A stretch of DNA of 64,000 nucleotides, from positions 1 through 64,000 of the forward strand of contig NZ_SZVO01000022.1 of the NCBI RefSeq assembly GCF_005280585.1, given 5' to 3'. This DNA comes from Dyadobacter frigoris (lineage in GTDB: Bacteria; Bacteroidota; Bacteroidia; Cytophagales; Spirosomataceae). This document shows positions 26,881 through 36,445 of the stretch, in pieces. The position numbers were made by a program, and so were the translations under genes. The notes beneath the pieces were generated by a model. The model did no database searches. It saw only the letters and a list, made by a program, of their open reading frames with translations, and was not told where the DNA came from. Within the stretch, counting starts at the first letter, position 1, and each line of letters opens with the position of its first letter.

Positions 26881-27750
26881 ATGAGCGACCTACTGGTAAA
26901 ACCAAAAACCGATCAAAAAACCTATCATTCCCTTACAAGCGAACAAGCCGGCTGGACTTATCTAAACTTTGAAGCGAAAGTTCTTGACCTGAACGAACAA
27001 TATACACTGAACACGGGAGATTACGAATATTGCATCGCGTTATTGGGTGGAAATTTCAAAGTAGAAACCGATCAGGGAGTTTGGGAAACGGGAAACGGAC
27101 GCAAAGATGTTTTCAGCGGAATAGGTCACGCGATGTATTTGTCGAGAAATACGAAATTTACATTAACAGCTCAAACGGATAAAACGGACATAGCGATTTG
27201 CTGGGTTGCAACCGACGAAGATCACCCGCCTTATATGAAACGTCCGGAAGAAGCCGCCATCGAATTTCGCGGCGGAGACAATGCGAACCGCCAGATTAAC
27301 AGCTTATTGCTACCGGGGTTCGACTGTCATAAAATTGTTTGCGTAGAAGTATATACGCCGTCTGGAAACTGGTCTTCTTTTCCTGCTCACAAACATGACG
27401 AGCGAAAAGTAGCTGCGGACGGAACGCTGATCGAGGCAAATCTGGAAGAGATTTATTTTTACAAAATTGACAAGCCACAGGGATATGCCATTCAGCAGGT
27501 TTACACGGATGACCGATCGCTGGATGAAATTGTGCGCGTACATGACAATGAGGCGGTTTTGGTACCAAAAGGATATCATCCCGTAGCGGCGGCGCATGGC
27601 TATAATGTTTATTATCTGAACTTTCTGGCTGGCAGCGATCAGTCACTCGCCAATACTTCTGACCCGGATCATGACTGGATCTATGGTTCCTGGAAAGGTC
27701 AGGATCCACGACTTCCGATTGTCACGCTGGATATGAATAACGCAAAATAA
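26881..27750 (+). CDS. iolB: 5-deoxy-glucuronate isomerase
   Basis: A 289-residue cupin-fold isomerase that converts 5-deoxy-D-glucuronate to 5-dehydro-2-deoxy-D-gluconate in inositol catabolism. KduI/IolB-family metal residues are visible: PAHKHDE (His170, His172) and Glu190 in the following EIYFYKI. The start MSDLLVKPK at 26881 is chosen because an upstream TTG at 26827 would put codons over the promoter. First gene of the catabolic cluster, 57 bases before iolC. Confidence 0.92.
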   Translation: MSDLLVKPKTDQKTYHSLTSEQAGWTYLNFEAKVLDLNEQYTLNTGDYEYCIALLGGNFKVETDQGVWETGNGRKDVFSGIGHAMYLSRNTKFTLTAQTDKTDIAICWVATDEDHPPYMKRPEEAAIEFRGGDNANRQINSLLLPGFDCHKIVCVEVYTPSGNWSSFPAHKHDERKVAADGTLIEANLEEIYFYKIDKPQGYAIQQVYTDDRSLDEIVRVHDNEAVLVPKGYHPVAAAHGYNVYYLNFLAGSDQSLANTSDPDHDWIYGSWKGQDPRLPIVTLDMNNAK

Positions 27751-27807
27751 ATATCTTCTGAAAACGAATTAATCTGGTATCAAGTAACCTGGCTAACATT
27801 TTTTTCC

Positions 27808-28815
27808 ATGCCTAAACACGATCTTTTAACCATCGGGCGCTCTTCCATTGACCTCTATTCTGCGAATATTGGAAGTCCGTTCGAAAAAATCAGTGCCTTC
27901 AATGCGTTTGTAGGCGGCTGTCCGCTAAACATTGCAACGGGCGCACAGCGACTTGGTTTAAACACGGCAATACTTACCGGAATCGGAAACGATCAGGTCG
28001 GGAATTTTATCAAACATTTTCTGGATGAAGAAGGAATCGCCACCGAATACATCCCGACGATAGAAGGAACACGCAGCTCAGCTGTAATTCTCGGTATTGA
28101 ACCACCAGATAAATTCCCGCTGGTTTATTACCGTGAAAACTGCGCGGACATCAACCTGACCATCGACCACGTTAACGCAATTCCGTTCGAAGAATTCAAA
28201 GCAGTTGCTTTTTCAGGAACCGCATTCAGCAAAGATCCAAGCCGCACGTCCATGTTTTACGCTTTGGAAGTAGCAAAAAAGAATAATCTGAAAACACTTC
28301 TGGACATCGATTTCCGCGCCGATCAATGGGACGATCCCCGCGCGTTCGGTGTGACACTTCGTGCCGCGTTAAGCAGTTTTACGATGGTAGTCGGAACGGA
28401 AGAAGAAATACTGGCGACATACCTGACAGACAAAGAGCAGCTTTTAATCAAACACCAGCAGATTTCAGCACCTGAGATCAGAGGTAATATCAATACTGCC
28501 ATCCAGGAAATCCTGAAATCAGGCGTCGAAACCTTGGTAGTAAAACGTGGAAAAGATGGAGCTTCCATTTTCCAACCAGGAAAAGAAGAAGTGAAAGTTC
28601 CCGGATTCCCGGTGGAAGTATTAAACGTACTAGGCGCCGGAGACGCATTCTGCGCCGGTTTTTCTTACGGGATTCTGAATGGATGGGATTTATACAAAAG
28701 CGTAAGAATGGGAAACGCCTGCGGAGCGATCATCGTAACAAGAGAAGGCTGCGCGAACTTCATGCCAACTTATGCCGAAGTAACTGAGTTTGTTGAAAGC
28801 CGAGGCGGGTTTTAG
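27808..28815 (+). CDS. iolC: 5-dehydro-2-deoxygluconokinase
   Basis: A 335-residue PfkB-family kinase that phosphorylates 5-dehydro-2-deoxy-D-gluconate (DKG). The PfkB N-terminal signature FVGGCPLNIATGAQRLG is at about residues 34-50 and the C-terminal signature NVLGAGD ends with catalytic Asp279. The GGCPLNIA form is characteristic of IolC rather than ribokinase or fructokinase. Followed by a large palindromic repeat before the next gene. Confidence 0.93.
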   Translation: MPKHDLLTIGRSSIDLYSANIGSPFEKISAFNAFVGGCPLNIATGAQRLGLNTAILTGIGNDQVGNFIKHFLDEEGIATEYIPTIEGTRSSAVILGIEPPDKFPLVYYRENCADINLTIDHVNAIPFEEFKAVAFSGTAFSKDPSRTSMFYALEVAKKNNLKTLLDIDFRADQWDDPRAFGVTLRAALSSFTMVVGTEEEILATYLTDKEQLLIKHQQISAPEIRGNINTAIQEILKSGVETLVVKRGKDGASIFQPGKEEVKVPGFPVEVLNVLGAGDAFCAGFSYGILNGWDLYKSVRMGNACGAIIVTREGCANFMPTYAEVTEFVESRGGF

Positions 28816-28931
28816 GGTTACACAGAGAACCACGGAGGTGTAAAGAGGGACACAGAGATTTATTTAGTAAATCCCTATGTCAAAAAGAACTCTGTGCCCC
28901 TCCTTTTAACTCCGTGGTTCTCTGTGTAACC
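28816..28931. repeat. Large inverted repeat between iolC and iolA
   Basis: The outer 22 bases of each arm are perfectly complementary (28816-28837 with 28910-28931; arm begins GGTTACACAGAGAACCACGG). The complementarity continues imperfectly for about 20 more bases (left GGGACACAGAG with right CTCTGTGCCCC). It begins at the base after the iolC stop codon. In mRNA this would be a very stable hairpin that could end, slow or stabilise transcripts. Confidence 0.85.
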
Positions 28932-28967
28932 TACCAAACATAACTAGATTTTAATTAAAATATCATA

Positions 28968-30434
28968 ATGGAGAAATTACAGAATTATATTAATGGACGC
29001 TGGGTGGCTAGTCATTCCAGTGAATTCACCAACGTATTGAACCCGGCTTCGCAGGAAATATTGATGCAGGTCCCGACTGGAAATGCGCAGGATGTGGCGG
29101 ATGCGGCGCAGGCGGCGCATGAAGGATTTCAGGAATGGAGAAGTACACCGGTTTCGAAACGTGTGCAGTATCTTTTCAAATTGAAAACATTGCTGGAAGA
29201 TAATCTGGACGACATTGCCAAAACGATCACGCTTGAATCAGGAAAAACGTTTCTGGAAGCAAAAGCGGAAATGGTCCGGGCGATTGAAAACGTGGAAAAT
29301 GCTTGCGGAATGCCGGCTTTAATGCAAGGGGAATTTTCGGAAGATATTGCCAAAGGAATTGATGAGTATATGATCCGTCAGCCGCTTGGACCATGTGCGT
29401 GTATCGCGCCGTTCAACTTTCCGGGTATGATCACGTTCTGGTTTTTGCCTTATGCCCTTGCTTGCGGAAACAGCTATATCATCAAACCTTCGGAAAAAGT
29501 ACCGTTGACGATGACGAAAATCGTCGCTTTGATGGAAAAACTGGATTTGCCAAAAGGGGTACTTAACCTTGTTCAGGGCGGACGTGAAGTTGTAGATGCA
29601 CTTTTGGAACATCCTGTGATTAAAGGAATCAGTTTTGTTGGTTCTTCCAATGTTGCCAAATATGTTTATTCCAAAGGTGCCGCGCATGGAAAACGTGTTC
29701 AGGCACAAGGTGGTGCAAAAAATCCTGTAATCGTTTTGCCGGATGCAGATATTGATATGACCACGCAGATTGTCATCGACAGCGTTTACGGATGTGCGGG
29801 CCAGCGTTGCCTTGCTGCTTCAACGATCATCACAGTTGGCGAACATAAGGATATTACGGAAAGTCTGGTTGAATCTGCGAAAAACCGTAAAACTGGTTTT
29901 GGACTTGAAAATGATGTGCAAATGGGTCCGGTGATTACGGCTGAAAGTAAAAACCGTGTCAACCATTTAATCGAACAAGGAATAAGTGAGGGCGGAAGAT
30001 TACTAGTCGACGGCCGGAATCCAAATGTTCCCGGTTTTGAACAAGGCAACTTTATTGCACCTACAATTATTGAAGATATTCCACTGGATGGCGAATTAGC
30101 TGCGACTGAAATTTTCGGTCCGGTGCTTAGCCTTGTTCATATCAATACGATCGAAGAAGCGATTCGCTTTATCAATTCCGGTCGCTACGGAAACATGGCT
30201 TGTATCTTCACAAGCAGTGGATTAAATGCCAGAAAATTCCGTCACGAAGCAGAAGCAGGAAATATCGGTATCAACATCGGTGTTGCCGCACCGGTTGCGC
30301 AATTTCCCTTTTCAGGCTGGAAAGACAGTTTCTACGGCGATTTGCACGGACAAGGAAACCACGCAGTAGAATTTTTCACTCAAACAAAAGTGGTAATTGA
30401 GAGGTGGTTGAAAGAGTGGAACAGGAAATTCTAA
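28968..30434 (+). CDS. iolA: Methylmalonate/malonate-semialdehyde dehydrogenase (CoA-acylating)
   Basis: A 488-residue aldehyde dehydrogenase that converts malonic semialdehyde (end product of the inositol pathway) to acetyl-CoA and CO2 with NAD and CoA; also named mmsA. Catalytic Cys281 lies in GCAGQRCLAAS, a form specific to the CoA-acylating MMSDH group, which lacks the usual catalytic Glu of ordinary ALDHs. The NAD-binding IIKPSEKVP and the FNFPGMI motif are present. Length is normal. Central in the iol cluster. Confidence 0.93.
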   Translation: MEKLQNYINGRWVASHSSEFTNVLNPASQEILMQVPTGNAQDVADAAQAAHEGFQEWRSTPVSKRVQYLFKLKTLLEDNLDDIAKTITLESGKTFLEAKAEMVRAIENVENACGMPALMQGEFSEDIAKGIDEYMIRQPLGPCACIAPFNFPGMITFWFLPYALACGNSYIIKPSEKVPLTMTKIVALMEKLDLPKGVLNLVQGGREVVDALLEHPVIKGISFVGSSNVAKYVYSKGAAHGKRVQAQGGAKNPVIVLPDADIDMTTQIVIDSVYGCAGQRCLAASTIITVGEHKDITESLVESAKNRKTGFGLENDVQMGPVITAESKNRVNHLIEQGISEGGRLLVDGRNPNVPGFEQGNFIAPTIIEDIPLDGELAATEIFGPVLSLVHINTIEEAIRFINSGRYGNMACIFTSSGLNARKFRHEAEAGNIGINIGVAAPVAQFPFSGWKDSFYGDLHGQGNHAVEFFTQTKVVIERWLKEWNRKF

Positions 30435-30570
30435 GTTGGCTTCCGGCGATCGGCATTCGGCTTTTCCTGGATAATTGAAATTGACACCATAACTATTGAA
30501 ATAAGAAACTAACTAAGCTCGGATTGGCGAAAGCTAACAGCTAATAGCCAACCGCTAAAACCTAAAAAAC

Positions 30571-31599
30571 ATGTCCAAGAAATTAAAAATCGGAGTGATT
30601 GGATTGGGGCGTATCGGGCAGATACACCTAAGTAATCTGCTGCATCATATTCCTGGTGCGGAGGTAGTTATTGCGTCGGACCTTTCGCCGGAATCGCACG
30701 CTTTCGCTAAAAATCTGGGCGTTGAAGAAGTCACGACGGATGCGTATGATGTTATCAATCATCCGGATGTGGAAGCGGTTATCATCTGCTCTCCTACTCC
30801 CTTTCACGTTCCGTACACCGTTGCCGCAGCCAATCAGAAAAAACACGTATTCTGTGAAAAACCGCTTGACGTGACTTTGGATGCGATTTATGCTGCGCAA
30901 AAAGCAGTAAGTGAAAATGGTGTTAAATTGATGCTCGGTTTCAACCGCCGTTTTGATGCAAACTTTGCCAACGTCCGTCAAATTGTGACCGACGATAAAA
31001 TCGGAGATCCGCAGATTCTACGAATTACAAGCCGTGACCCGGGACCACCGCCTATCGAATATTTAAAAACTTCAGGTGGGATTTTCCTTGATATGTCGAT
31101 CCATGATTTTGACATGGCGCGTTATATCGTGGGTTCCGAAGTGACAGAAGTTTTTGTAAAAGGCGACGCTTTGATCAATCCGGAAATTAAAGAATTCGGT
31201 GATATTGATACAGCCGTTATCGTGCTGACTTTCGAAAACGGAGCGATTGGTGTCATTGATAATAGCAGAAAAGCGGTCTACGGCTACGATCAGCGCCTTG
31301 AAATTTTCGGTTCAAAAGGAATGGCCAAAGCGGAGAATAATACTGCTGATAATCTGGTACATTTCGACAGTGATGGCGGCCATATCTCGCTTCCGCTGCA
31401 TTTTTTCCTTGAAAGATATGAAACCGCGTATCGTGTTTGTCTGAAATCATTTGTTAATTGTGTGCTCAATGACACACCTTCTCCCGTTGACGCGCATGAT
31501 GGATTGATGGCTACGGCAATTGGTATTGCTGCCATGAAATCCCTTCAAGAAGGAAGGCCGGTGAAATTGGAAGAAGTTATTAGTCATACATTGGTGTAA
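30571..31599 (+). CDS. iolG: Inositol 2-dehydrogenase (Gfo/Idh/MocA family)
   Basis: A 342-residue NAD-dependent dehydrogenase that oxidises myo-inositol to scyllo-inosose, the first step of the pathway. The N-terminal Rossmann motif GVIGLGRIGQIHL is at residues 8-20, the family's EKP motif has Lys97, and the catalytic HDFD (178-181) follows GGIFLDMSI. These are the classic IolG residues. The 136-base gap upstream has repeated GCTAA-type words but no clear hairpin. Confidence 0.92.
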   Translation: MSKKLKIGVIGLGRIGQIHLSNLLHHIPGAEVVIASDLSPESHAFAKNLGVEEVTTDAYDVINHPDVEAVIICSPTPFHVPYTVAAANQKKHVFCEKPLDVTLDAIYAAQKAVSENGVKLMLGFNRRFDANFANVRQIVTDDKIGDPQILRITSRDPGPPPIEYLKTSGGIFLDMSIHDFDMARYIVGSEVTEVFVKGDALINPEIKEFGDIDTAVIVLTFENGAIGVIDNSRKAVYGYDQRLEIFGSKGMAKAENNTADNLVHFDSDGGHISLPLHFFLERYETAYRVCLKSFVNCVLNDTPSPVDAHDGLMATAIGIAAMKSLQEGRPVKLEEVISHTLV

Positions 31600-31624
31600 G
31601 CAGATTATACCCTAAACTAACCCC

Positions 31625-33235
31625 ATGAAACAAGGCCTGCATTTGCTTGATTACGTCGTATTTTTCATTTATTTTATTGCTGTTTCCTCGTACGGTTTTT
31701 GGATTTACAAAAAGAAATCAAGCAAGGAAACAAGTTCCACAGATTACTTTTTAGCAGAAGGTTCATTAACATTCTGGGCGATTGGAGCTTCTTTGATCGC
31801 CTCCAATATTTCGGCAGAGCACTTTATTGGTATGTCGGGATCCGGATTTGCAATCGGCTTGGCGATAGCATCTTACGAATGGATGGCAGCCGCTACGCTG
31901 GTTGTCGTAGCCATTTTCTTTGTTCCGATCTATCTAAAAAACAAGATTTATACCATGCCGCAGTTTTTACGGCAACGCTATAATCCGGTGGTGGCTACAA
32001 CGATGGCGATATTCTGGCTTCTTTTGTATGTGTTTGTTAACCTGACTTCAATCTTGTATCTCGGAGCATTAGCACTGGAAGTTACCGCAGGAATTGATTT
32101 TAACTGGGCTATCGGAGCGTTGGCGATTTTTGCTATCATTATTACCGTCGGAGGAATGAAAGTAATTGGTTATACAGACGTAATTCAGGTAGTTGTACTT
32201 ATTGCCGGTGGATTGGTAACAACTTACCTGGCAATGGATCTTGTGGCTAAACAATTCGGTAATCCAAATGTTTTCAGCGCATTTGGTACCCTGAGAACAC
32301 AAGCTGAACCGCATTTTCACATGATCCTGAAACAGGATAATCCTTATTATAAAGATCTGCCTGGTTTGTCTGTGATCATTGGTGCAATGTGGATCAATAA
32401 CCTGAATTATTTTGGTTGTAATCAATACATTATCCAACGCACGCTGGGGGCCAGTCTTCCTACTGCGCGAAAAGGACTTTTATTTGCTGCGGGTTTGAAA
32501 CTGATCATTCCAATTATCGTAGTTATTCCGGGAATTGCGGCGTATGTACTTTTCCAAAATGGCATGTTCCAGACAGAAATGCTTGATGCCAATGGTATTG
32601 TAAAGCCGGATCATGCTTATCCTGTTTTGCTTGATTTGCTACCATCCGGATTAAAAGGAATGGCATTTGCGGCTTTAACGGCTGCAATTGTGGCTTCACT
32701 TGCCGGAAAGGCGAATAGTATTTCTACGATTTTTACGCTGGATATTTACAGAGAATATATCAAGCCGGACGCCACAGAAAAGCATTTGATCCGCGTTGGA
32801 CGTTATGCTATCTGGACATCCATGGCCATCGCCGCGTTAATCGCGCCACAGCTTCGGGTTTTGGAACAGGCGTATCAGTTTATTCAGGAATATTCGAGTT
32901 TCATCACGCCGGGTGTTTTTGCGATTTTTTTGCTTGGATTTTTCTGGAAAAGAACGACGGGGACAGCAGCTTTAGTTGCTGCATTATTAACAATCCCTCT
33001 TTCGACAGCTTTTAAATTCTGGTACGAAGAAATACCGTTTTTGAACCGTATGGGAATTATCTTTTTAATTCTCGTGGCAGTCATTGTTGTGGTAACACTG
33101 GTTGATCCGAAGAGTAAGAATAATCCAAAGGGGATTGAAATTGACCGTTCAATGTTTAAGGTAAGCAACGGATTTATGATCACCTCGATCCTGATTTTTG
33201 GTATTCTTGGTGCGTTGTATTGCGTATTCTGGTAA
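31625..33235 (+). CDS. Sodium:solute symporter, predicted inositol importer
   Basis: A 536-residue integral membrane protein of the SSS (SLC5-like) family with about 13-14 hydrophobic segments. It starts with YVVFFIYFIAVSSYGFWIY, and shows the family hallmark LAEGSLTFWAIGASLIASNISAEHFIGMSG near residues 43-72 and the later FAALTAAIVASLAGKANS. SGLT-like members of this group carry sugars or inositol with Na+. Its position between iolG and the aldolase, 25 bases from iolG, makes myo-inositol the likely substrate. Confidence 0.9.
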   Translation: MKQGLHLLDYVVFFIYFIAVSSYGFWIYKKKSSKETSSTDYFLAEGSLTFWAIGASLIASNISAEHFIGMSGSGFAIGLAIASYEWMAAATLVVVAIFFVPIYLKNKIYTMPQFLRQRYNPVVATTMAIFWLLLYVFVNLTSILYLGALALEVTAGIDFNWAIGALAIFAIIITVGGMKVIGYTDVIQVVVLIAGGLVTTYLAMDLVAKQFGNPNVFSAFGTLRTQAEPHFHMILKQDNPYYKDLPGLSVIIGAMWINNLNYFGCNQYIIQRTLGASLPTARKGLLFAAGLKLIIPIIVVIPGIAAYVLFQNGMFQTEMLDANGIVKPDHAYPVLLDLLPSGLKGMAFAALTAAIVASLAGKANSISTIFTLDIYREYIKPDATEKHLIRVGRYAIWTSMAIAALIAPQLRVLEQAYQFIQEYSSFITPGVFAIFLLGFFWKRTTGTAALVAALLTIPLSTAFKFWYEEIPFLNRMGIIFLILVAVIVVVTLVDPKSKNNPKGIEIDRSMFKVSNGFMITSILIFGILGALYCVFW

Positions 33236-33280
33236 GACAGGATTAGCAGATAATCTCGCCGATTCTATAACTCACATTTT

Positions 33281-34222
33281 ATGTTTTTAACAACCAAACA
33301 ACTTTTTGATAAATGTTACGGCCGTTATGCAATTCCTGCGGTTAATGTATTTTTCATGGAAGAAATACACGGTTTATTTGCTGCGGCTCAGGAAGCGGAT
33401 GCACCGTTTATTGTACAAACAACACCTTTTGCAAGAGATTATGCGAAAGCGGATATGCTGCTTTCCATGATCCAGTCGGCGGCAAGATTATACCCGCAAA
33501 CGGTTTTTGCTGTCCATGTGGATCATGGCATTGAAGAACACATCTGGGACGCGATTGGAAGTGGTGGATATAGTTCTGTTATGATCGATGCTTCTCATGA
33601 TAATTTTGAAAAAAATGTTGCCAGAACCAGGGAAGTTGTGGAAAGAGCACACGCTAACGGAATTAGTGTTGAAGCTGAATTAGGCGTTTTGGCAGGTGTG
33701 GAAGATGATTTGACTGTTGACGCAGAGCATTCATCTTATACCAATCCGCAGCAGGTCGTAGATTTCGTTAATGCTACTGGTTGCGACAGTTTGGCAATTG
33801 CCGTTGGAACCAGTCACGGTGCTTATAAATTTTCAGGCGGACAAGGTTTACAGTTTCATATTCTGGAAGAAATACAAAAGCGTTTACCTGGATTTCCATT
33901 GGTTTTGCACGGTGGTTCCAATGTCAGTTCAGAAGTTGTTGCGCGAATTAACGCAGCAGGAGGAAATCTTAAAACGGATGCAAAAGGTGTTCAGGAAGAG
34001 GAAATCCTGAAAGCGATTCCGCTTGGTATTTGTAAAATTAATATAGCAACAGATACCCGTTTATTATGGACAATGGTGAACCGTGAGTTTTTCCGTGATC
34101 ATCCTGACGAGTTCGCACCGACAACGCCCGGAAAGATTTTCATGGAAGAATATAAGCGTTTCATGTTACAGAAATTTGAATTGTTCGGGTGTGTCGGGAA
34201 GGCGGATGAGTTTTTATATTAG
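33281..34222 (+). CDS. iolJ: Class II aldolase, predicted 6-phospho-5-dehydro-2-deoxy-D-gluconate aldolase
   Basis: A 313-residue class II fructose-bisphosphate-aldolase-family protein. Zinc ligands His82 (HVDHG), His179 (VGTSHGAY) and His210 (VLHGGSN) and catalytic Asp81 are visible. In an iol cluster the expected reaction is cleavage of DKG 6-phosphate into dihydroxyacetone phosphate and malonic semialdehyde, as IolJ does in Bacillus. An FBP or tagatose-bisphosphate aldolase cannot be excluded from sequence alone. Confidence 0.85.
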   Translation: MFLTTKQLFDKCYGRYAIPAVNVFFMEEIHGLFAAAQEADAPFIVQTTPFARDYAKADMLLSMIQSAARLYPQTVFAVHVDHGIEEHIWDAIGSGGYSSVMIDASHDNFEKNVARTREVVERAHANGISVEAELGVLAGVEDDLTVDAEHSSYTNPQQVVDFVNATGCDSLAIAVGTSHGAYKFSGGQGLQFHILEEIQKRLPGFPLVLHGGSNVSSEVVARINAAGGNLKTDAKGVQEEEILKAIPLGICKINIATDTRLLWTMVNREFFRDHPDEFAPTTPGKIFMEEYKRFMLQKFELFGCVGKADEFLY

Positions 34223-34252
34223 TGCGATATAGAAGATAATCAATGGGATTTA

Positions 34253-34407
34253 TTACGGTGCGTTGCACCTTCGATAATTGCGGTGGTGCTGGTGTTTCTA
34301 CAAATATTTGGGTGCTCTGCACCATTTATTACCTGGTGCAGAGCACCCAAATATTTGTAGGTGAGATATCGTATTCTACCGTGGTCCCAAGGTGCAGCGC
34401 ACCGTAA
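34253..34407. repeat. Nested palindromic element (REPIN-like) between iolJ and iolD
   Basis: An inner perfect 27-bp inverted repeat (34298-34324 and 34334-34360; arm begins CTACAAATATTTGGGTGCTC) surrounds a 9-base loop. It is nested inside an outer 19-bp repeat (34253-34271 and 34389-34407; TTACGGTGCGTTGCACCTT) with one mismatch. Each outer arm also contains a small palindrome around GGTGC/GCACC. The whole element can fold as a cruciform or one long RNA hairpin. Confidence 0.9.
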
Positions 34408-34489
34408 TATTTGCCGATTCCAATAACAAAAACCCAATATTCCCTGATCCAACACTTCTTAAAAATCATCAAAAATATTCTCTTAAACC

Positions 34490-36355
34490 ATGACCAGAAG
34501 ATTAACCGTAGCCCAGGCTACCATAACATTTCTAAAAAATCAATACATCGAACGCGATGGTATTGAAGAAACTTATTTTGGCGGCTGTTTCGGAATATTC
34601 GGTCATGGAAACGTGGCTGGATTAGGTCAGGCTTTACAGCAAAATCCTGACTTCCGTTATTATCAATCCCGAAACGAACAATCCATGGTTCACGCTGCCG
34701 TGGCTTATGCTAAATTAAAAAATCGCCTTGGCGCTTTTGTCTGTACAACTTCCATTGGTCCGGGCGCTACGAATATGATCACAGGTGCAGCCTTGGCGAC
34801 GATTAACCGATTACCGGTTTTGTTATTACCCGGAGATATTTTTTCAACACGTGAGCCAAATCCCGTTTTGCAGCAATTGGAAAGCGCATCCACACAGGAT
34901 ATTTCTGTCAACGATTGTTTCAAACCGGTATCAAAATACTGGGACAGAATCAACCGTCCGGAGCAACTGATTTATTCTTTGCCCGAAGTGATGCGCGTGC
35001 TTACTTCACAAGCTGAAATGGGTGCGGTTACGCTTTCCATGCCGCAAGATGTGCAAACACATGCGTACGATTTCCCTGAAGATTTATTTAAGAAAAGAGT
35101 TTGGCATGTAGGCCGTCCACGTCCTGATTTGTCAACTTTACAAAAAGCTGCCGAATGGATTCGCGCTTCTAAAAATCCGGTAATTGTTGCTGGCGGAGGT
35201 GCTATTTACAGTGGTGCGGATGAAGTTCTTCACGACTTTGCTACCAAAACGGGAATTCCTGTGGGTGAAACGTTTGCCGGAAAAGGTGCGGTGAAATTTG
35301 ATGAACCGTATAGCATCGGCGGCCTGGGTGCAACCGGAACAAAATACGCCATTGAAATTTCCAATGAAGCGGATGTCGTAATTGGTATCGGAACCCGTTA
35401 CAGTGATTTCACAACGGCTTCAAAATCAATATTCAAAAACCCGGATGTTAAATTTATCAATATAAACATCAGTGAATTTGACGCTTTCAAACATGCTGCT
35501 TTACCCGTGATCGGTGACGCAAAAGTAATTCTGGAAGAACTTTCCGGCTTGCTAGGCGATTTTGAAGTTGATCCGGATTACCGTAAAAAAATAGCGGATT
35601 ACAACCACGCCTGGGATGAAGAAGTTACCCAGATTTATATTGAAGGAAACAGCACCGTCCCTCCTATCGATCAGGCGATTGTCATCGGTACGTTAAATAA
35701 TTTCATGGGCCGTCGTGATGTGATGATCAACGCTTCCGGAAGTGCACCTGGCGATTTGCATAAACTTTGGCGCGCAACAGATCCAAAAAATTTCCATTTG
35801 GAATATGGTTTCTCCTGCATGGGGTATGAAATTGCCGCGGGTTTGGGGGCAAAAATGGCAGATCCTACACGGGATGTTTATGTGATTTGTGGTGACGGTG
35901 GTTATCTGATGAATAATCATGAAATCGTAACCTCCATTCAGGAAGGTGTAAAATTCACGATTTTGCTTTTGAACAATAATGGTTACGCCAGTATAGGCGG
36001 ACTTTCTGAAAGCATTGGAAGTGAACGTTTTGGAACAATGTATAATTATCGCGACGAAAATTCAGGACAATTGTCAGGTGATTTCCTACCAGTTGATTTG
36101 GCAAAAAATGCGGAAAGTCTGGGTGCTATTGTCATTAAAGCTACGGACAGAACTTCGCTTGAAGAAGCTTTGGAGCAATCTAAAATCAATACCAGAACAA
36201 CGGTAATTTATATTGAAACCAGTTTGTATCGTACCGTTAAAGGCTACAATGCCTGGTGGGAAGTTCCGATTGCAGAAGTTTCTGAATCTGCGTCTGTTCA
36301 GAAAGCTTACGATACCTATGTCAAGAACAAAAAAACACAGCGGATTTTTCTATAA
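34490..36355 (+). CDS. iolD: 3D-(3,5/4)-trihydroxycyclohexane-1,2-dione hydrolase
   Basis: A 621-residue thiamine-diphosphate enzyme that opens the ring of diketo-inositol to 5-deoxy-glucuronate. The ThDP cofactor motif starts GDGGYLMNN (468-476), with NNNGYAS continuing it. The activating Glu63 is in QSRNEQSMVHAAVAYAK, and TSIGPGATNM marks the pyrimidine domain. The order of PYR, central and PP domains and the length match IolD. It follows the nested palindromic element. Confidence 0.94.
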   Translation: MTRRLTVAQATITFLKNQYIERDGIEETYFGGCFGIFGHGNVAGLGQALQQNPDFRYYQSRNEQSMVHAAVAYAKLKNRLGAFVCTTSIGPGATNMITGAALATINRLPVLLLPGDIFSTREPNPVLQQLESASTQDISVNDCFKPVSKYWDRINRPEQLIYSLPEVMRVLTSQAEMGAVTLSMPQDVQTHAYDFPEDLFKKRVWHVGRPRPDLSTLQKAAEWIRASKNPVIVAGGGAIYSGADEVLHDFATKTGIPVGETFAGKGAVKFDEPYSIGGLGATGTKYAIEISNEADVVIGIGTRYSDFTTASKSIFKNPDVKFININISEFDAFKHAALPVIGDAKVILEELSGLLGDFEVDPDYRKKIADYNHAWDEEVTQIYIEGNSTVPPIDQAIVIGTLNNFMGRRDVMINASGSAPGDLHKLWRATDPKNFHLEYGFSCMGYEIAAGLGAKMADPTRDVYVICGDGGYLMNNHEIVTSIQEGVKFTILLLNNNGYASIGGLSESIGSERFGTMYNYRDENSGQLSGDFLPVDLAKNAESLGAIVIKATDRTSLEEALEQSKINTRTTVIYIETSLYRTVKGYNAWWEVPIAEVSESASVQKAYDTYVKNKKTQRIFL

Positions 36356-36445
36356 TATGACTTACCGCTGGTTGTTTTTCCAGCCACGAATGCACAAATC
36401 TTCACTAATATTTCGGAATGAACTAACTTCGATAATCTGACTAAA

